This document shows positions 1 through 7,954 of a DNA stretch of 10,392 bases, piece after piece. How positions within the stretch are numbered: the first letter of the stretch is position 1; each line of letters starts with the position of its first letter. Both the position numbers and the translations under genes were made by a program. Source of the DNA: an uncultured Lachnospiraceae bacterium (GTDB lineage Bacteria; Bacillota; Clostridia; Lachnospirales; Lachnospiraceae). Location: positions 1 through 10,392 of the forward strand of contig CADBRG010000098.1 in NCBI GenBank assembly GCA_902797015.1, read 5' to 3'. The notes under the pieces are model-generated. The model had not been told where the DNA came from. It ran no database searches and was given only the letters and a program-made list of their open reading frames with translations.

Positions 1-780
1 ATTTCGATCCGTGACAAAAAAATCGTCTGGATGGATCTCGGCATGATGGGGGAATTAACAGAGCGTGACCGTTCCCTGTTTTCCACAGCTGTGGAAGCGA
101 TCGCTTTCGGAGATGTTTATGAACTGAAAGATGTCATCCTCTCAATCGGTGACATTCATGGAGAAGTCGATCAGAACGCACTCTATTCTGATCTTGATAT
201 GTTCGTCTCCCGTTATGCAAAAATGGATTTTAAAAATCTGAAGCTTCAGGAGATCTCCGATGATATCAAGCAGATCTTACAACGTCATCACATCCGGTTA
301 CCCAAAGGCCTTACGATGCTCGTGCGCGGTGTGATCACGATTGAGAGTGTTGTCAAAGAAATATCTCCTAAACTTGACTTTCTTGGTGTCTTTACAAAAT
401 ATGTCAAACAGGAATCTTTCACTCTGAAGGGATTAAAGGACGATCTGAAACTCAAACAGCTCGAAGCCATGCATGTCATGAAAAAGACCGTGGATCTACC
501 CGGCAGCATCATCGACTTTATGAAAATGACTGTCCGCGGGCAGACCAAGTTAAACGTGCAGATCTCCGATTCCCCAGAGTTTGTCAAAAACGTTAACTCT
601 CTGATGAACCGTGCGATCATTGCACTGATCGATGCTTCTCTTCTGATCGCATCCAGTCTGATCTGTCTGACCGACATGAAGGGACGGCTCTTCGGCATAC
701 CGGCACTCGGTGTCGTCGGTTATGTTCTTGCGATCATCCTTGGAATCTATCTGCTGATCGACGCGATCCGGCAGAAATAA
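1..780 (+). CDS. ABC1/AarF/UbiB-family atypical kinase-like protein, C-terminal part (5' end outside window)
   Basis: The frame is open from base 1 and continues in from the left, so only the last 259 residues are visible and the start is missing. The first residues read IVWMDLGMMG, which matches the position of the metal-binding DFG motif of ABC1/UbiB proteins (usually DFGM). Here the phenylalanine is leucine. The nucleotide-binding loop and the family's N-terminal KxGQ region lie outside the window. A mostly helical stretch follows, and the protein ends in two hydrophobic segments, roughly residues 217-234 and 238-257 of the visible part, separated by a short polar turn and followed by a short charged tail (IRQK). 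Such a C-terminal membrane hairpin is known in UbiB/Coq8 relatives. In proteobacteria UbiB supports ubiquinone synthesis; in Clostridia, which generally lack ubiquinone, the role is unknown and I assign none. It converges on queA with only a terminator between them. Family assignment is confident, function is not. Confidence 0.85.
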   Translation: MSIRDKKIVWMDLGMMGELTERDRSLFSTAVEAIAFGDVYELKDVILSIGDIHGEVDQNALYSDLDMFVSRYAKMDFKNLKLQEISDDIKQILQRHHIRLPKGLTMLVRGVITIESVVKEISPKLDFLGVFTKYVKQESFTLKGLKDDLKLKQLEAMHVMKKTVDLPGSIIDFMKMTVRGQTKLNVQISDSPEFVKNVNSLMNRAIIALIDASLLIASSLICLTDMKGRLFGIPALGVVGYVLAIILGIYLLIDAIRQK

Positions 781-831
781 AAAAAGCGGGAGACAATATC
801 GGGTAAGCATACCCGGTACTGTTCTCCCGCT
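779..831 (-). terminator. Strong rho-independent terminator at the end of the yihY-pheS-pheT-queA operon
   Basis: On the minus strand, just after the queA stop, a long hairpin forms. The outer 9-bp stem pairs 823-831 with 785-793 (AGCGGGAGA against TCTCCCGCT). An imperfect middle section follows, then an inner 6-bp stem pairs 800-805 with 810-815 (CGGGTA/TACCCG) around a 4-nt loop. It runs straight into seven consecutive U residues (the A-run at 779-785 read on the minus strand). The U tract overlaps the last two bases of the + strand gene's TAA stop, so the two convergent genes are packed with no spare sequence. In the + direction the same hairpin is followed by ATAATTCTG, a poor U tract, so termination of the + strand gene here is likely weaker. 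Confidence 0.9.
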
Positions 832-840
832 ATAATTCTG

Positions 841-1866
841 TTATCTAATGAACATCGCATCTCCGAATGAGAAGAACCGAAACTTCTCTTCTACGGCTTT
901 TTCATAAGCTGCAAGGACATGCTCCCGCCCCGCAAATGCGGAAACCAACATCAATAACGTTGACTCCGGCAGATGGAAGTTTGTGATCAGTGCATCCATG
1001 ATCTTAAAGCGGTATCCCGGATAGATGAAAATATCCGTCCAGCCGCTGCAAGGAGCCAGATGCCCATCATCATCCGCTGCCGACTCGAGCGTTCTGCAGC
1101 TGGTCGTTCCGACACAGATGATCCGTCCGCCGTTTTCCTTTACTTCATTGATCGTATCCGCAGCCTCTTTTGTGATCTCATAATACTCCGAATGCATATG
1201 ATGATCGGTCACGTTTTCCACCTTAACAGGGCGGAATGTGCCAAGGCCGACATGAAGCGTTACCTCTGCGATCCGGATTCCTTTTTCCCGGATTTCTTCT
1301 AAGAGTTCCGGCGTGAAATGCAGACCTGCTGTCGGCGCCGCCGCGGAACCGTCATACTTCGCATAAACCGTCTGGTAGCGGTTTTTTTCTTTCAGCTTAT
1401 GTGTAATATAAGGCGGCAGAGGCATTTCACCGAGCTGGTCCAATACCTCCTCAAAGATCCCATCATAATAGAAGCGGATCCTTCTGTTGCCATCCTCAAC
1501 CACTTCCAGAACCTCAGCTTCCAGCAGTCCGTCTCCAAAGACCAGCCTGGTCCCCGGTCGCACCTTTTTGCCGGGTCTGGCAAGTGTTTCCCACACATCA
1601 TCCGCCTCCCGCTTCAAAAGCAGGATCTCGACATGACCGCCGGTCTCCTTGCGGACACCAAACAGTCTGGCCGGGATGACCTTAGTATTATTCAGGACAA
1701 GGCAGTCCCCTTCGGAAAGATATGAGACAATATCCTTAAACTGCGCTTCGCCTGTCTCTCCTGTCACCTTATCAAGGAGCATCAGTCTCGAAGAAGAACG
1801 ATCCTCTAAAGGATCCTGTGCGATCAGCTCTTTTGGCAGTTCATAGGAAAAGTCTTTTACATCCAT
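841..1866 (-). CDS. queA: S-adenosylmethionine:tRNA ribosyltransferase-isomerase (queuosine biosynthesis)
   Basis: QueA transfers and isomerises the ribosyl part of SAM onto 7-aminomethyl-7-deazaguanine at the wobble position of tRNAs with GUN anticodons (Asp, Asn, His, Tyr), giving epoxyqueuosine. The 341 residues match the usual family length. Recognisable blocks are the N-terminal [14 protein letters not shown] (residues 6-19), [13 protein letters not shown] (173-185), [10 protein letters not shown] (205-214), [12 protein letters not shown] (277-288) and [18 protein letters not shown] (294-311). The ATG shares one base with the pheT stop (TGATG), which fixes the start and suggests translational coupling; there is no strong separate ribosome site, only a purine-rich stretch in the end of pheT. 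It is the last gene before the terminator at 779-831. Its usual clostridial partner tgt is not in view. Its place behind pheST makes this a translation-themed operon. Intact. Confidence 0.97.
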   Translation of the reverse strand: MDVKDFSYELPKELIAQDPLEDRSSSRLMLLDKVTGETGEAQFKDIVSYLSEGDCLVLNNTKVIPARLFGVRKETGGHVEILLLKREADDVWETLARPGKKVRPGTRLVFGDGLLEAEVLEVVEDGNRRIRFYYDGIFEEVLDQLGEMPLPPYITHKLKEKNRYQTVYAKYDGSAAAPTAGLHFTPELLEEIREKGIRIAEVTLHVGLGTFRPVKVENVTDHHMHSEYYEITKEAADTINEVKENGGRIICVGTTSCRTLESAADDDGHLAPCSGWTDIFIYPGYRFKIMDALITNFHLPESTLLMLVSAFAGREHVLAAYEKAVEEKFRFFSFGDAMFIR

Positions 1867-4283
1867 CAGGAACGCAGCTCGATTCCGAGCCCCTCCAGTC
1901 CATTCATAATCTTCTTCAAGGCTGCCGTGATATCATTTTCCTCAAGTGTGCGGTCCGGTGCACGGAACACAAGCTTATATGCCATTGACTTAAAGCCCGC
2001 CTCGATCTGTTCGCCTTCATAAATATCAAACAGTTCAATGCTCTCTAAGATCTTTCCGCCGCGCTGCAGGAAAACCGTCTCAATCTGTCCCGCTGATACT
2101 TCTTTTGGAACGACCATACTGAGGTCACGGTTAACAGCCGGGAACTTCGCGAGTCCCGCATACTTTTTATCAAATGTCACAAACGGCATCAGTGCCGGCA
2201 GATCGATCACTGCGATATAGGCACGGGTCTTGATCCCGTAATCCTGCGCAACGAGAGGATGGACTTCGCCAAGGTATGCAACCTTCTGATCTCCCACAAA
2301 AACATCAGCCTGTCTGCCCGGATGGAAGAACGGCTTTTTCTCTGTCGGATCGTAAGTCCGGCGGTTCTTCACACCACAGCGTGTAAACACGTCTTCCAGC
2401 ACGCCCTTCATGTTGAAGAAGTCACCACATCCGTACATACCGAATGTGATCTGCATCCGCTCATCCGGAAGCTCTGTCAGCGGCAGTGCCTTCGGGATAT
2501 AGATGTTTGCAGCTTCAAACAGGCGCACGGCTTTATTGCGGTGGCTGTAGTTTGTTCCCAGTGATGTCAGCATGCCATTGAGTGAAATGGTCCGCATGAT
2601 GGAATAATCCTCACCAAGCGGGTTTGCGATCGTGATCGCCTCACGAAGCGGACTGTCTGCCGGAAGCAGCAGTCTGTCAAATACCTTCGGGCTTTCGAAG
2701 GAATAGGTCATTGCCTCAGAGAATCCTGCGATCTCCGCCGCTTCTCTGACCAGACGCTCTACACTTCTCGGATAGGAAAGCTTACCTGCAGTCGCTTCAC
2801 CGGACGGCAGCGTCATCGGGATCTTGTCATATCCGTAGAATCTTGCCACTTCCTCTGCAACATCTGCCTCACGCAGCATATCCTGACGCCAGGACGGCGC
2901 AATAACAAGACGTCTCTCCCTGTCTACTTCAAGTTCCACTCTGTGCAGATATTCGATCATCTCCTCTTCGGAAATGTCAATACCGAGAAGTCCATTGATC
3001 CCATCCGGATCAAACGGGATTTCGTGACCGCCCGGAAGCGGAGTATGTACATCTACTACACCGTCAACCACTTCGCCGCAGCCAAGCTCTTCTACGAGCT
3101 CACAGGCACGGTTGATCGCCTCGATCGCCAGATTCGGATCAAGTCCCTTTTCAAATTTCGAAGAGGCATCTGTACGCAGTCCCACCTTTTTGCTGGAAAG
3201 GCGGACATTGGTTCCGTTAAAGCATGCTGCTTCAAACAGCATCGTATGTACATCATCCGTGATCATGGAGTTTTCACCACCCATGATTCCGGCAAGACCG
3301 ATCGGTTTTTCTCCGTCGCAGATCATCAGCATCGTCTCGTCAAGCTTTCTCTCCTGACCGTCAAGGGTGACAAAGGTCTCCCCTTCCTGCGCACGACGTA
3401 CCACGATCTCGTTTCCTGCGATCGTATCCATATCATAAGCATGCATCGGCTGTCCGAACTCTTCCATGACGTAGTTCGTGATATCAACGATATTGTTGAT
3501 CGGACGGATACCGTGTGAAGCCAGACGATGCTGCATCCATGCCGGTGACGGTGCGATCTTTACATTTTTTACAACACGGGCCGTAAAACGCGGGCAAAGC
3601 TCCTCGTCTTTTACGGTAACCTTGATATACTGATCCACGTCTCTGGAATCACCGGCTTCTTTTACCTGCGGCATGCAGAATTCTTTTCCGAATGTCGCTG
3701 CTGCCTCTCTTGCAATTCCAAGAACCGAATAGCAGTCCACACGGTTTGAAGTAATCTCAAACTCAAACACAACATCATCTCTGCCGAGATATGTGATCGC
3801 GCTCTCTCCGATCGGCGCATTTTCCGGCAGGATATAGATGCCGTCTTCTGCTGCTGCCGGATAGTAATCTCTCGTAGAACCAAGCTCTTCGATCGAGCAC
3901 ATCATACCGTCTGATTCCACGCCGCGCAGCTTTCCTTTTTTGATCTTAATGCCGCCTTCTACCATCGTACCGTCATGGCTTCCCGCAACACGTCCGCCTG
4001 CCAGAACGACCGGAAGCTTTGCGCCCTCAAATACGTTCGTAGCACCGGTTACGATCTGTACTACCTCATCGCCGATATCAACCTGGCAAACCACCAGCTT
4101 ATCTGCATCGGGATGTTTTTCAATCTTTTTGATCTGTCCGATCACGATCTTGTCTAAGTCTGCGTCAAGCTTTTCAAAGCCTTCCACCTTAGAACCGGAA
4201 AGCGTCATCGCGTTGCGGAATGTTTCCGCATCTGCGTCCAGGCCCGGAACATAGCTCTGGATCCATTTATATGAAGCAACCAT
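1866..4283 (-). CDS. pheT: Phenylalanyl-tRNA synthetase beta subunit
   Basis: This is the large subunit of the cytoplasmic alpha2-beta2 enzyme that charges tRNA-Phe; beta carries tRNA binding and editing of mischarged Tyr-tRNA-Phe. At 805 residues it has full bacterial length. Domains in order: an N-terminal OB-fold tRNA-binding (EMAP-II-like) domain at about 40-155, with [18 protein letters not shown]; the B3/B4 editing domain at about 210-390, with [20 protein letters not shown]; the B5 domain at about 410-485; a catalytic-like core without catalytic residues at about 500-700; and a ferredoxin-fold anticodon-binding domain at about 712-805, starting [12 protein letters not shown]. The start is fixed by a good ribosome site (AAAGGAG, then AAAACC before ATG) in the 15-nt gap after pheS. 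The stop overlaps the queA start by one base. No frameshift or loss is seen. Confidence 0.98.
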   Translation of the reverse strand: MVASYKWIQSYVPGLDADAETFRNAMTLSGSKVEGFEKLDADLDKIVIGQIKKIEKHPDADKLVVCQVDIGDEVVQIVTGATNVFEGAKLPVVLAGGRVAGSHDGTMVEGGIKIKKGKLRGVESDGMMCSIEELGSTRDYYPAAAEDGIYILPENAPIGESAITYLGRDDVVFEFEITSNRVDCYSVLGIAREAAATFGKEFCMPQVKEAGDSRDVDQYIKVTVKDEELCPRFTARVVKNVKIAPSPAWMQHRLASHGIRPINNIVDITNYVMEEFGQPMHAYDMDTIAGNEIVVRRAQEGETFVTLDGQERKLDETMLMICDGEKPIGLAGIMGGENSMITDDVHTMLFEAACFNGTNVRLSSKKVGLRTDASSKFEKGLDPNLAIEAINRACELVEELGCGEVVDGVVDVHTPLPGGHEIPFDPDGINGLLGIDISEEEMIEYLHRVELEVDRERRLVIAPSWRQDMLREADVAEEVARFYGYDKIPMTLPSGEATAGKLSYPRSVERLVREAAEIAGFSEAMTYSFESPKVFDRLLLPADSPLREAITIANPLGEDYSIMRTISLNGMLTSLGTNYSHRNKAVRLFEAANIYIPKALPLTELPDERMQITFGMYGCGDFFNMKGVLEDVFTRCGVKNRRTYDPTEKKPFFHPGRQADVFVGDQKVAYLGEVHPLVAQDYGIKTRAYIAVIDLPALMPFVTFDKKYAGLAKFPAVNRDLSMVVPKEVSAGQIETVFLQRGGKILESIELFDIYEGEQIEAGFKSMAYKLVFRAPDRTLEENDITAALKKIMNGLEGLGIELRS

Positions 4284-4298
4284 GGTTTTCTCCTTTAC

Positions 4299-5318
4299 CT
4301 AAAACTGTTTCAAGAATCTGATGTCATTCTCATACAAAAGCCGCATATCGTCAATCTCGTACTTCAGAAGCGCAATACGCTCCAGTCCGATACCGAACGC
4401 AAAGCCGCTGTACTCTTTCGGGTCAATGCCCGCCATCTCCAGCACATGCGGGTGCACCATGCCGCAGCCTAAGATCTCGATCCAGCCTTCGCCCTTGCAG
4501 AAGCGGCAGCCCTTTCCGCCGCACTTGAAGCAGGAAACATCCATTTCGGCACTCGGCTCCGTAAACGGGAAGTGATGCGGTCTGAATTTGACCTTTGTCT
4601 CTTCGCCGAACAGTTCTTTTGCAAAGGTATCCAGCGTTCCCTTCAGATCTGCAAGCGTCAGTCCCTTGTCGATCACAAGGCCCTCTACCTGATGGAAGGA
4701 CGGAGAATGTGTCGCATCCACTTCATCAGAACGGAACACTCTGCCCGGTGCGATCATACGGATCGGCAGATGTCCCTGCTCCATCATACGGATCTGAACG
4801 GATGATGTCTGCGTACGAAGCAGGATCTTGTCATTGATATAGAAGGTATCCTGCTCATCCTTTGCCGGATGGTTGTCCGGGATATTCAGAGCCTCAAAGT
4901 TATAATAGTCATATTCGATCTCCGGTCCGTCAACGACCTCATATCCCATACCGATGAAAATCTTCTCTAACTCTCTGAGTGCGATGCTGTTCGGATGAAG
5001 ATGTCCTGCCTGTGTTCGTTTTCCGGGCAGGGTTACATCGATCGTTTCTGCAGCAAGCCGCTTTTCCATCAAACGCTTTTCTGCAGCACGTCCTACTTCC
5101 TCTATACGTTTTTCGATTGCTTCTCTCGCATCATTGACCATTTGGCCGAACTGTGGACGCTCCTCAGGCGAAAGGTCCTTCATACCCTTCATGATGTTTT
5201 TCAGCTCGCCCTTTTTGCCAAGGAATGCAACCCTGATCTCATTGAGCTTTTCCGGATCCTGTGCTGCCTCGATCTGGGCGATCGCACGCTCCCGCAATTC
5301 TTTCAGTTTTTCTTTCAT
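4299..5318 (-). CDS. pheS: Phenylalanyl-tRNA synthetase alpha subunit
   Basis: This catalytic class II synthetase subunit activates phenylalanine with ATP and transfers it to tRNA-Phe. With the start chosen here it has 339 residues, the normal length. It opens with the alpha coiled-coil arm (about 1-90), then the catalytic domain. Motif 2 is around GRVFRSDEVDATHSPSFHQ (192-210) and motif 3 is GFAFGIGLERIALL (305-318). Cysteines at 263, 266, 271 and 274 form a CxxC-x4-CxxC knuckle in an insert (SCFKCGGKGCRFCKG), a likely zinc site known in many Firmicute PheS proteins. The open frame can begin three bases earlier with GTG at 5321, but I prefer the ATG at 5318: it overlaps the yihY-like stop as TGATG and lies 7 nt behind GGAG, against 4 nt for the GTG. 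pheT follows after 15 nt. No T-box leader is seen upstream. Confidence 0.97.
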   Translation of the reverse strand: MKEKLKELRERAIAQIEAAQDPEKLNEIRVAFLGKKGELKNIMKGMKDLSPEERPQFGQMVNDAREAIEKRIEEVGRAAEKRLMEKRLAAETIDVTLPGKRTQAGHLHPNSIALRELEKIFIGMGYEVVDGPEIEYDYYNFEALNIPDNHPAKDEQDTFYINDKILLRTQTSSVQIRMMEQGHLPIRMIAPGRVFRSDEVDATHSPSFHQVEGLVIDKGLTLADLKGTLDTFAKELFGEETKVKFRPHHFPFTEPSAEMDVSCFKCGGKGCRFCKGEGWIEILGCGMVHPHVLEMAGIDPKEYSGFAFGIGLERIALLKYEIDDMRLLYENDIRFLKQF

Positions 5319-6199
5319 CACAATTCTCCATTCTCTATTTTGCCGGATTCACCTGCAGTTTTCCGTTTTCGTCTTGCCCGTTCCATTTTGAATTCCGCGA
5401 CAATCATCTCAAACGCGTTGTTGATCTCTCCACAGATCAGAAAGATCGACATACATATATACAGCCAGAACATGACCATAACGATCGTAGCCAGGCTGCC
5501 GTAAAGGGAAAACCCATCTACCAGATTCAGTACGAACGACATGCCAAAGGTAAAAAAGTACCAGGCAATCGCACACCCGACTGCGCCTACCAGCTGACTG
5601 CGAAAGGTCGCATTCCGGTTCGGCAGGAATCGGTAGATGAAGGTAAAGACGATGATCAGGAAAAAGAACATGATCACCAGTCGTCCCTCGATCAGCACAT
5701 TTGTTATATTTTCAATTCCTGGAAGATTATGAGCCACCAGGCTCTGAATCCGCTTTCCAAACACGACCAGAAGCAGCGATAAAACGATCAGCCAGATCAG
5801 TGCAAACGTCTCAAGCATCGCTCTTGCACGCAGCTTAAACCAGTTTCTGGTCTCCCGGATCCCGTAAACGGTATTCAGTCCGTTGCGAAGACTGTGAATA
5901 CACTTCGCAGAAGAATAAATACCAAAAATAAGCGCAATCCAAACCACCTTGACCGAATTGTGGTAAACCTCGTCAACCAGGGATTCGATCCATGGCGACA
6001 CCGAATTCGGCAGGATCAGATGGATGACGGTAAATACCATATCCTCTGTCACCGGTGTAAATCGGATTAACGCAAGAAACACCAGCAGAAACGGGATGAT
6101 CGACATGATGATGAACAATGCCGCCTGTGCCGCGTATGCGCTGATGTTATCTTCTTTTATTTTTCTCCCGAAAAAATTAATTAGCGCTCTGTAATCCAT
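5318..6199 (-). CDS. YihY/BrkB-family ("RNase BN-like") polytopic membrane protein
   Basis: With the ATG at 6199 the product has 293 residues and about six membrane segments, near 25-48, 85-107, 130-148, 172-190, 202-225 and 235-262, the usual YihY layout. Typical features are the polar N-terminal start KIKEDNISAYAAQAALFIIMS, the loop YSSAKCIHSLRNGLNTVYGI (about 95-114), and FLPNR before the fifth segment. The tail is basic (MERARRKRKTAGE) and cytoplasmic. Some members were once named RNase BN, but that activity belongs to another protein (ElaC/RNase Z); the function of this membrane family is not settled. The frame stays open upstream to a TTG at 6325, with an ATG at 6241. Those starts fall inside the folded RNA at 6201-6399, and the 6199 start gives a family-like N-terminus. 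None of the candidates has a convincing ribosome site, so the start is uncertain. It overlaps pheS by one base. Confidence 0.85.
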   Translation of the reverse strand: MDYRALINFFGRKIKEDNISAYAAQAALFIIMSIIPFLLVFLALIRFTPVTEDMVFTVIHLILPNSVSPWIESLVDEVYHNSVKVVWIALIFGIYSSAKCIHSLRNGLNTVYGIRETRNWFKLRARAMLETFALIWLIVLSLLLVVFGKRIQSLVAHNLPGIENITNVLIEGRLVIMFFFLIIVFTFIYRFLPNRNATFRSQLVGAVGCAIAWYFFTFGMSFVLNLVDGFSLYGSLATIVMVMFWLYICMSIFLICGEINNAFEMIVAEFKMERARRKRKTAGESGKIENGEL

Positions 6200-6200
6200 A

Positions 6201-6399
6201 AAAACATATAAAACAGGAACCCCGAAATGCCGGTCCCGCATTTTGACGCCTAGCTTACGCCAGGTGGGCTTCCGCAGCCGCCGTTCTGCCGTCCACTCGA
6301 TGGAGGCATGACATCCCGACAGCAATTGGGATTCCCAAAGAAAAAATGTAGGTTCAAAATAGCAGGATTATCGCACATTTCAGGAATTTCCTGTTCTCT
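6201..6399 (-). ncRNA. ssrS: Candidate 6S RNA (RNA polymerase-sequestering regulatory RNA)
   Basis: Seen: a transcript starting near A6399 would pair its two ends. 6388-6397 pairs with 6210-6219, and 6376-6385 with 6220-6229, giving 20 bp including G-U pairs and one 2-nt bulge (6386-6387). Between the arms lie a largely unpaired 5' strand (about 6340-6370), an apical arm with GCUGUC/GGCGGC (6318-6323 with 6277-6282) capped by a UCCA/UGGA hairpin (about 6290-6309), and on the 3' side a 6-bp hairpin with a GUAA loop (CCUGGC/GCUAGG, 6249-6264). A U-rich tract follows the closing stem (6201-6213). Known: 6S RNA is 150-200 nt with a closing stem, central bubble and apical stem. The ends CUGAAAUGUGCG and CGGCAUUUCGGGGUUCC resemble the E. 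coli 6S ends as I recall them. Inferred: this is 6S RNA, binding sigma-A RNA polymerase. The 3' end is approximate. Confidence 0.78.
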
Positions 6400-6405
6400 G
6401 ATTAT

Positions 6406-6434
6406 ATTCTAAAAGAAAACCCCTGTTGTTTCAA
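6406..6434 (-). promoter_or_regulatory. Sigma-A-type promoter for the 6S RNA candidate (and probably the downstream operon)
   Basis: On the minus strand, -35 TTGAAA (6429-6434), a 17-bp spacer and -10 TAGAAT (6406-6411) form a near-consensus housekeeping promoter. The predicted start is A6399, seven bases after the -10, which is the outer edge of the long closing stem of the folded RNA. An A/T-only run at 6447-6464 lies where an UP element could sit. An 11-bp interrupted palindrome (AGTGTGACACT, 6435-6445) directly abuts the -35. It could be a regulator site, but this is unproven. Read-through of the RNA's U tract would also express yihY-pheS-pheT-queA, for which no other promoter is evident. 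Confidence 0.75.
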
Positions 6435-6466
6435 GTGTCACACTACAAATTTAATAAAATATATGA

Positions 6467-7954
6467 TTACTGCCAGAGGAAGTTTCGTACTGTCTCCGGC
6501 ATCTCATCAACCGCACAGGTTTTTGTGTGGAGAACTTCAGCCGTTCTAATTCCTGCGATTGCCTGCGGAATCGCAACACCGGAAAGCTCAGCCAGTCTGT
6601 CTGCCAGCTTAAAGTCATCATTTTCCGTATTGGACGGCTCAATCGCTTCCATAACACTCTTTGTAAACTTGTACGGACTTGCGGTTGAAGCGATCACGGT
6701 AACCGAATCGTCTCCTGTCTCGGCACGGTATTTCTCATAAACACATGCGGCAACTGCCGTATGCGGATCCATGACATAACCATTCTCCTCATACATCTTG
6801 CGGATCGTATCTTTCGTCTCCTCTTCCGATGCATAGTTGCCGTAGAATACGGATAAGCCCGCTTTCATCTCTTCCGTGATCGTATATTTACCCGTTGCGG
6901 AAAGCTCTTCCATCAGGGCTGCATTCTTTTCGCTGTCCTCTCCGCAAATACGATAGATCAGTCTCTCTAAGTTGCTAGAGATCAGGATATCCATCGACGG
7001 GGAAGATGTCAGGATGAACGGACGATTCCGGTCATACTCGCCTGTTGTAAAGAAATCATATAATACCTTGTTCTCATTTGAAGCGCAGATCAGCTTTGCA
7101 ACCGGCAGCCCCATCTCTTTCGCATAAAATGCTGCAAGGATATTGCCAAAGTTTCCGGTCGGAACCACGATATTGATCTTCTCACCCGGAGAAACCTTTC
7201 CGTTTCTGAACAGCTTTGCATATGCGTAAACATAGTAAACGACCTGCGGGATCAAACGACCGACATTGATCGAATTCGCTGACGAAAAACGGAAACCGTG
7301 CTCTGCGAGCTCCCGGTTCATCGCTGCATCGGAAAACATCTTCTTGACACCGGTCTGTGCTTCGTCAAAGTTTCCGTCGATACCGACAACCAGGGTATTG
7401 TCACCGACCTGTGTGACCATCTGCTTTTTCTGGATCGGGCTGACACCGTCTTTCGGATAGAAAACAATGATCTTGGTGCCTTCTACACCGGCAAATCCTG
7501 CAAGTGCCGCTTTTCCGGTATCACCGGAGGTTGCAGTCAGGATCACGATGTCTTCCTTTGCCTGATTCTTTCTTGCAGCTGTGATCATCAGATGCGGCAG
7601 AATCGAAAGTGCCATATCCTTAAACGCAACGGTCGCACCGTGGAACAGCTCTAAAAAGCAAGCCCGTCCTGCAACCTTCAGCGCTGCAATATTCGGTGTG
7701 TCAAATTTCTCATCATAAGCCCGCGCGATACAGGTCTTTAATTCCTCTTCGGTAAAATCAGTAAAAAACCGGCTCATCACTTCATATGCGATCTCCTGGT
7801 AGGACATCTCCGAGAGCTCTTCCATCGGAACATCAAGCTTCGGGATCTCTGTCGGAACATAGAGTCCGCTCTTATTTGCCAGGCCGTTTAAGATTGCCTG
7901 TGATGCTGTTACGACTTCAGCCGCATCCCGCGTGTTTTTATACATGATCTCCAT
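6467..7954 (-). CDS. thrC: Threonine synthase (PLP-dependent)
   Basis: ThrC converts O-phosphohomoserine to threonine and phosphate, the last step of threonine synthesis, in the cytoplasm. The 495 residues fit the longer E. coli/yeast-like type. An N-terminal threonine-synthase domain (about 2-95, starting YKNTRDAAEVVTASQAILNG) precedes the fold-type II PLP domain. The PLP lysine is K112 in HGATVAFKDMAL. The phosphate-binding stretch is ATSGDTGKAALAGF (141-154), and VPTGNFGNILAAFYAKEMG is the later glycine-rich motif. The ATG at 7954 overlaps the leuD stop by one base (TAATG), and AGGG lies six bases upstream, so coupling to leuD is likely. A second ATG at 7945 is possible. No convincing terminator follows; only 32 bp separate the stop from the -35 of the next promoter, so read-through into the 6S candidate is conceivable. 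Threonine feeds isoleucine synthesis, which fits the ilvC-leuCD neighbours. Confidence 0.97.
   Translation of the reverse strand: MEIMYKNTRDAAEVVTASQAILNGLANKSGLYVPTEIPKLDVPMEELSEMSYQEIAYEVMSRFFTDFTEEELKTCIARAYDEKFDTPNIAALKVAGRACFLELFHGATVAFKDMALSILPHLMITAARKNQAKEDIVILTATSGDTGKAALAGFAGVEGTKIIVFYPKDGVSPIQKKQMVTQVGDNTLVVGIDGNFDEAQTGVKKMFSDAAMNRELAEHGFRFSSANSINVGRLIPQVVYYVYAYAKLFRNGKVSPGEKINIVVPTGNFGNILAAFYAKEMGLPVAKLICASNENKVLYDFFTTGEYDRNRPFILTSSPSMDILISSNLERLIYRICGEDSEKNAALMEELSATGKYTITEEMKAGLSVFYGNYASEEETKDTIRKMYEENGYVMDPHTAVAACVYEKYRAETGDDSVTVIASTASPYKFTKSVMEAIEPSNTENDDFKLADRLAELSGVAIPQAIAGIRTAEVLHTKTCAVDEMPETVRNFLWQ

Noticed and set aside
785..840. Symmetric bidirectional terminator for both convergent genes
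   Set aside because: The hairpin is shared, but only the minus direction has a proper U tract; + strand termination here is weak at best.
2943..3518. Long + strand open frame opposite pheT (and similar ones opposite queA, leuC and pheS)
   Set aside because: These are mirror frames of strongly conserved minus-strand genes, with no ribosome sites and no recognisable protein features.
5319..5321. GTG start of pheS at 5321
   Set aside because: Only 4 nt from GGAG; the adjacent ATG at 5318 has better spacing and forms the TGATG overlap.
6240..6290. Resemblance to a T-box (GGTGG...CCGC) near 6263-6276
   Set aside because: The similarity is on the + strand, opposite to pheST, and the AGGGTGG-ACCGCG consensus is not met.
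6241..6325. N-terminal extension of the YihY-like protein from TTG 6325 or ATG 6241
   Set aside because: No convincing ribosome site, composition unlike the family, and complete overlap with the structured RNA.
6201..6399. SRP (4.5S) RNA or tRNA-Sec as alternative identity of the folded RNA
   Set aside because: The conserved SRP GGAAGGAAGCAGCC-type loop is missing and no anticodon or acceptor layout fits; the open central bubble and long closing stem favour 6S RNA.
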